Source: CAZKRU01 sp964555235 (lineage in GTDB: Bacteria > Verrucomicrobiota > Verrucomicrobiia > Methylacidiphilales > CAMAQI01). From it: a stretch of 49,556 nt of DNA. Below the pieces are notes generated by a model, which was not told where the DNA came from, ran no database searches, and saw only the letters and a list, made by a program, of their open reading frames with translations. This document shows, piece by piece, positions 45,338-49,556 of the stretch (positions are counted from its first letter, which is position 1; each line of letters starts with the position of its first letter). Both the position numbers and the translations under genes were made by a program. The stretch is from contig CAZKRU010000027.1 of assembly GCA_964555235.1 (NCBI GenBank), positions 1 to 49,556 of the forward strand. The letters are read 5' to 3'.

Positions 45338-48136
45338 TCAAACGGATTCCGTCGGGTTGCTTGCGCGATGGGTGAGACGCTCGAAGAGGGCATGAATATC
45401 GTTGACGTTAAAGGGCTTTGGCATGGCATCGGTAAATCCAAATTTTTTGCAGTCGGACATTACCGGATCGGTGGAGTAACCACTGACAACGATGGCACAG
45501 ACTTTGGGATCCATCTGCTTCAGATTTTCAAGAGTTTCCAGTCCTCCCATCCCTCCGGGAATCGTCAGATCTAACAGGACATAGCGATACGGTTGTTCGG
45601 ACTCGAGGGCTTTTCGGTAATATTCGAGAGCGGTGGCGCCATCCGGAGCCAGATCAATGGAGTAGCCGAGTTTGGTGAAGATCTTTTCAGAGATTTTACG
45701 AATGGCCGGATCATCGTCCATCGAAAGGATGCGCTCGGCTTTGAGGGGGGAAAGTGTCACCGTTTTTTTCTCTTCAGGTTTTGATTGGGGAGAGGCGGGG
45801 AGGAAAATTTCAAAAAGAGTTCCCTTACCGATCTCAGAAGTGACGAGGATATGTCCGCCATGACGTTTTACGATGGAATAGCTGGTTGCGAGGCCGAGGC
45901 CCGTTCCTGTTTTTTTAGTGGTAAAATAAGGATCAAATATTTTTTCAATTTGATCCCTTGGAATTCCAACGCCCTGATCCTGAATGCTCAGTCGAACGAA
46001 GGGGGTTTTATCCGAATGAAAATCTGAAAAACCGAGCTCTCTCAAATTGGTGAGTTTCAGATGAAGCGCGCCGCCTTGAGGCATGGCTTGAGCCGCATTA
46101 ATCAGAAGATTGTTAATGACCTGGGCAATTTGTCCTTCATCCGCTTTGACGGGCCAGAGTCCCGGTGCGATCTCGATGGTCGGCATGATGTTGGAACCGT
46201 GAAGTGAGAAATTAGTGGTATCGGTCACCAGCTTTTTGAGGTCGACCATTTTTTTAATCGGTTCTCCGCCTTTTGCAAAAGTGAGAAGCTGTCGGGCGAT
46301 TTCCCGGGCCTTTTGGCAGGCGGCTTCTGCATTAGAGAGGAGCGGCTCGAGTGGGGAATTTGACTCGACTTCCAATCGGGCCAAACTGAGATTTCCCGTG
46401 ATGGCGGTGAGGATATTGTTAAAATCATGGGCGATCCCTCCTGCTAGCACGCCAATGGATTCGAGTCTCGCGGCCTTTGCCTGTTCTTCTTCGAGAAATT
46501 GTTTTTCGGTGGTGTCCACCAGAGTCCCGGCAAGGCCGATGATCTTCTGATCCTGATCGCGGATTGGAGAGATTCCGACTTCAAAATTACGGAGTTTCCC
46601 ATCTGGGGATTGGAAGCGAAACTCTCCATGGGAGCGGGAGTTTTTTTGAAGCAGAATGGAGTCCATCTGCTGGTAAATTGCCGGGCGATCTTCTGCGGCA
46701 AAGAAATCAGCGAGGTGCTTTCCGAGCGACTCTTGAATCGAGCATTCGGAATTCGTCTTCCACGCGGCATTCAAGAAAGTCAGTCGTCCCTTCAGATCCG
46801 TCTGAAAGATGACCTCTTTGATGCTATCGACGACAAAGCGGTATTGGGCCTCACTCGTTTGAAGCGCATCCGAAAGGCGCTTGTGTTCGGAAATGTCGTG
46901 CATACATCCGAGAATTCCAACGACGGCTCCGTTTTTGTCGCGCAAGGGAACTTTGGTGGTGTCGAGCCAGGCGATCGTTCCATCTTGAAGGTCTTGAGAC
47001 TCGATGTGGTGAAAAATTCCGACCTCGGTTTCAATGACTTGATGATCATGTTTCAAGTAGCGATCTGCATCCTGTGGGTTTGGATTGAGTTCGTGGGGCG
47101 ACTTTCCAATCAATTCCTCAGGGGTGGCAGCTCCTTTGAGCCGTGCGAAATTGCGATTGCATCCGAGAAGAATGGAATGGCGGTCCTTCCAGAAAATATA
47201 TTGGGGGATCGTATCCATGACCTGTTGCAGCATCTCGCGGGATTGACGCCACGATTCTTCTGAGCGTCGCAATTGCCAGGTGGTCGAAGAGAGGATGAGC
47301 GTTGCTGCACTAAAGACTCCCACGAATCCTTGAGTTTCAATCAGAAAATGGTAGTAGGTCTTTGGATCCAGATCCGTAAAGAAATGTCCCCCCACGAGGC
47401 AGAGAATGATGGTATAAATGCAAATTTCAATGGTGCCTCGGAGATCAAATCGGAGTGCGGTCCAAATCAGGAAGGGAGCCAGAAAGACAATCTGATTGTG
47501 ATAGTGGTGGGTATTTCGATTCCAATAAAAGAGTCCGAGCATGGTAATGGCGAGCAGGAGGATTAGTGAAAAGGCTTCGAAACGTTTGAGGGGAGTCCAG
47601 TAGAACGTCTGTTTTCGGATCAGGATCCACGAGCCGACGAGGATCCCTCCATTGAGATTGCCGAGCCACCAAACAAAAAGAGAATGAAAAAAAAGATCCC
47701 TCGGAATAATCCCTGAGGTCGTGAGGCTGCTGACCCCAATGATGGCGCTGATGGCAGGGCCGACCACCCCTGCAAACGCAAAGAAGTAAACCAGGTCACG
47801 GTTTCGTCGAAGCGAAAAATGGATCGGCATTACTTTTTTGAGGAAGAACGCGGCAATCGCTGCTTCCAGGGTATTGCCGACAGAAATTCCCAAGGAAGGA
47901 AGCCAGGGAGTATGCGCAAGAAAGATCGAGATGCAAAACGTTGCGATAAAAATTCCCGGCAGGACTCGGAACCCCAAGAGTAAGGTGGCGCTGATCGCCA
48001 GACCACTCGCAGGCCAAAAGGGAGAGACATTGACTCCTGAAAAGGGAATGAGGAGCGCAAGAAAGCCGAGAATAAAATAGGCGATCCCAATTCGAGTGTT
48101 GTCCCAAAGAATAGAGTGTTTGCGTTCAGGATTCAT
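45338..48136 (-). CDS. Hybrid histidine kinase with MASE1, PAS and receiver domains
   Basis: The 932-aa protein has an N-terminal MASE1-like membrane sensor with about eight helices (residues 10-290), two PAS domains (about 305-430 and 435-560, the first with YIFWKDRHSILLGCN), a HisKA box with AGGIAHDFNNILTAI, an HATPase domain (NNLLINAAQAM, DQGVGIPRDQIEKIFDPYF, GTGLGLATSY) and a C-terminal receiver (DDDP, phospho-Asp in YVLLDLTIPG, Lys in MPKPF). It should phosphorylate its own receiver. It overlaps the EpsI-like gene by 11 nt. The signal is unknown. Confidence 0.92.
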   Translation of the reverse strand: MNPERKHSILWDNTRIGIAYFILGFLALLIPFSGVNVSPFWPASGLAISATLLLGFRVLPGIFIATFCISIFLAHTPWLPSLGISVGNTLEAAIAAFFLKKVMPIHFSLRRNRDLVYFFAFAGVVGPAISAIIGVSSLTTSGIIPRDLFFHSLFVWWLGNLNGGILVGSWILIRKQTFYWTPLKRFEAFSLILLLAITMLGLFYWNRNTHHYHNQIVFLAPFLIWTALRFDLRGTIEICIYTIILCLVGGHFFTDLDPKTYYHFLIETQGFVGVFSAATLILSSTTWQLRRSEESWRQSREMLQQVMDTIPQYIFWKDRHSILLGCNRNFARLKGAATPEELIGKSPHELNPNPQDADRYLKHDHQVIETEVGIFHHIESQDLQDGTIAWLDTTKVPLRDKNGAVVGILGCMHDISEHKRLSDALQTSEAQYRFVVDSIKEVIFQTDLKGRLTFLNAAWKTNSECSIQESLGKHLADFFAAEDRPAIYQQMDSILLQKNSRSHGEFRFQSPDGKLRNFEVGISPIRDQDQKIIGLAGTLVDTTEKQFLEEEQAKAARLESIGVLAGGIAHDFNNILTAITGNLSLARLEVESNSPLEPLLSNAEAACQKAREIARQLLTFAKGGEPIKKMVDLKKLVTDTTNFSLHGSNIMPTIEIAPGLWPVKADEGQIAQVINNLLINAAQAMPQGGALHLKLTNLRELGFSDFHSDKTPFVRLSIQDQGVGIPRDQIEKIFDPYFTTKKTGTGLGLATSYSIVKRHGGHILVTSEIGKGTLFEIFLPASPQSKPEEKKTVTLSPLKAERILSMDDDPAIRKISEKIFTKLGYSIDLAPDGATALEYYRKALESEQPYRYVLLDLTIPGGMGGLETLENLKQMDPKVCAIVVSGYSTDPVMSDCKKFGFTDAMPKPFNVNDIHALFERLTHRASNPTESV

Positions 48137-48860
48137 GGTCGGTTGCTTTGAGGAGTTCAGGTTGAAGGAAGGTGGGGGCGGCGAGACGAATAAATTCTTT
48201 GATGGCGGTCAAGGTTTGGGAAGCGTTGTGATAAGGGGGGCGAAGCCCTTCCGTCACCCAGGAGGAGATAATGACATAAGCCCAGCGATGATTGATTTTG
48301 TGAAACACCCGGTCCCAACTCGTGCTTAAGATGCGTTCGTAGTGATGGGGCGTCATTCGATTTTCACCTACAAACCAGTAAAGATAGTAAGAGGAAAGCG
48401 TTTTTTTTTGATGAGGTCCACTTTCAATGGGACGTTGCAGACTCAGATTCATCGCACGAAGAGGAGCGTGATGGTCGAGGGGAATGGAGATGACTTCAGC
48501 CGATCGAACGGTCCAGCCCTGCCCGGGAAGACAGACTTCCGGACGATGGATACTCCGTTTTTGAGCGCCACTGAGAACGATGGAGCAGAGAATCTGGTCT
48601 CCTTCCGAGGACTCATAAAGCTTACGGGCAAATTCGGTGTCCTCGGGAAGAATGGTTTTTTCGGCATGCGATACCTCCTGATGGTTGCCCCAGTAATCTC
48701 CGATCCGATTGGGGAGTTGCATGATGACGCCCGCCTTGCTGATCTCCGTCACGTCGCGGGAGGAAAGGCAGAGCATCATCGTGATTCCGGCAATCAGGAG
48801 GACCGTGATCGACTTCCAGAGGGGAACCGATTCGGAGAGGGGGGCGGAAGGACTTTCCAT
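48126..48860 (-). CDS. EpsI-like exosortase-associated protein
   Basis: The 244-aa protein has one N-terminal membrane helix (about 15-33) and the EpsI signature SIHRPEVCLPGQGW with VRSAEVISIPL. EpsI domains accompany or are fused to exosortases and act in export of exopolysaccharide or PEP-CTERM proteins. The exosortase itself is not in this window. It overlaps the kinase gene by 11 nt, which suggests coupled expression. Exosortase systems are common in Verrucomicrobiota and other Gram-negative bacteria. Confidence 0.8.
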   Translation of the reverse strand: MESPSAPLSESVPLWKSITVLLIAGITMMLCLSSRDVTEISKAGVIMQLPNRIGDYWGNHQEVSHAEKTILPEDTEFARKLYESSEGDQILCSIVLSGAQKRSIHRPEVCLPGQGWTVRSAEVISIPLDHHAPLRAMNLSLQRPIESGPHQKKTLSSYYLYWFVGENRMTPHHYERILSTSWDRVFHKINHRWAYVIISSWVTEGLRPPYHNASQTLTAIKEFIRLAAPTFLQPELLKATDHES

Positions 48861-48914
48861 CGAAGGAGATTTTAACCGTTCCTTGCATCGGTCTGCGAGA
48901 TAAAAAACGTCAAC

Positions 48915-49556
48915 TCATTCTTCAATCTCACGCTGGGAATCTCTTTGCGGTGGGTATGGCTTTCCGTAGTGGACTTGCTTGAGGAAAAGTCCGTAAGCCG
49001 GAGCGGAGGGGGGAGCGAGGGAGCGACTCTTGTTTTTGAGTATTTCCCGGAGCTCTTTCAGGGAGAGTCGCCCTTCGCCGATTCGAACCAAGGCCCCGGT
49101 GAGATTGCGAACCATTCGATAGAGAAACCCGCTGGCAGTGACTTGAATCAGGAGACAGGGATCCGATTCGATGAGACGAAGTCGGAACAGAGTTCGCGTC
49201 GTCGACTTGAGCGGATACCCGGGGTTTGAGGCGAAGGCGGCAAAGTCATGACGCCCGGTCAGGATTTTTGCCCCCTGCCGCATCAGACGAAGATTCAAAG
49301 GTCGGGTGACCTGCCAGCAGCGATTGATTAAAAAGGGAGAGACGATTGGGTGGGGATAGATCCGGTACTCGTAGGTTTTGGCGCGCGCGTCAAAGCGCGC
49401 ATGGAATTCGGCGCGACAGATTTTTGCCTGGAGCACACGAATGGTAAAGGGGAGGTTGGCGTTTAAGGCGCGCAAAAGCGTTGTGCCCGAGTATTTCGGG
49501 GGAGCCATGACCGAAACAACCTGCCCAAGAGCGTGAACTCCGGTGTCGGTTCTCCC
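48915..49556 (-). CDS. truA: tRNA pseudouridine synthase A, partial at window edge
   Basis: The frame stays open to the window end and includes GRTDTGVHALGQVV (49556-49512), which holds the catalytic Asp of TruA, so the 5' part of the gene lies beyond the window. Other TruA blocks are RFDARAKTYEYRI, LTGRHDFAAFAS and ASGFLYRMVRNLTGAL. The enzyme isomerises U38-U40 in tRNA anticodon stems. An internal ATG at 49508 is not the true start because it would drop the catalytic Asp. Confidence 0.93.
   Translation of the reverse strand, partial: GRTDTGVHALGQVVSVMAPPKYSGTTLLRALNANLPFTIRVLQAKICRAEFHARFDARAKTYEYRIYPHPIVSPFLINRCWQVTRPLNLRLMRQGAKILTGRHDFAAFASNPGYPLKSTTRTLFRLRLIESDPCLLIQVTASGFLYRMVRNLTGALVRIGEGRLSLKELREILKNKSRSLAPPSAPAYGLFLKQVHYGKPYPPQRDSQREIEE

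Overview
The window holds one complete integrated prophage of about 40.6 kb (about 249-40857) with bacterial chromosome on both sides. A 48-bp direct repeat (249-296 and 40810-40857) marks attL and attR. The core is the 3' part of a tRNA-Met(CAT) gene, which is intact at attR, and a tyrosine integrase lies just inside attR. The right flank carries folP, a CdaA-type diadenylate cyclase, a 53-codon remnant of its partner CdaR, glmM, a DUF4126 protein, a cyclophilin, a MASE1/PAS hybrid histidine kinase, an EpsI-like exosortase-associated protein and the start-proximal edge of truA. This set suggests a Gram-negative bacterium of the PVC group, probably Verrucomicrobiota; that is an inference from gene content only.

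Prophage layout from the left: (1) attL and a leftward lysogeny-type operon (337-1447: lipoprotein, two-helix membrane protein, DtxR-like regulator without its metal ligands). (2) A divergent pair of paralogous ribbon-helix-helix proteins (1619-1873 leftward, 1962-2132 rightward) sharing an 88-bp intergenic region with a perfect 10-bp inverted repeat; this is the best candidate for the lysis-lysogeny switch. (3) A rightward early region (2.1-12.9 kb) with small membrane and DNA-binding proteins, a tRNA with ochre-suppressor anticodon UUA, an SSB-like protein, a pentapeptide-repeat protein broken by a 100-N assembly gap, a 3'-5' exonuclease, a PIF1-like helicase, a primase of AEP type, an SF3-like helicase, a repeat-rich origin candidate and an ERCC4-type nuclease. 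(4) A leftward packaging operon (12909-15410) with the terminases. (5) A rightward T7-like morphogenesis and lysis operon (15470-39250): portal, scaffold, capsid, tail tubular proteins A and B, internal virion proteins, tail fibre, lysis genes, CHAP endolysin and a 922-aa adhesin-like protein. (6) A leftward integrase and companion gene next to attR.

No phage RNA polymerase and no family A or B DNA polymerase was recognised. The phage therefore looks like a temperate podovirus that joins T7-style virion genes to a primase/SF3-helicase replication cassette and depends on host RNA polymerase. Three structural-gene promoters (before the terminase operon, the major capsid gene and the tail fibre) share a palindrome in their spacers (CAAACTAAGTTTG in two, two mismatches in the third), which suggests co-regulation.

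The most interesting signals are the UUA-anticodon tRNA together with four structural or lysis gene junctions that are open in frame through a UAA or UAG stop (notably capsid to decoration protein, and a split gp16-like ejection protein); a near-identical 40-bp DNA copy of the start of the ejection-protein gene inside a membrane-protein gene of the lysogeny operon; a highly structured leader before the capsid gene; and a CdaR reduced to its membrane anchor in the host cdaA-glmM operon.
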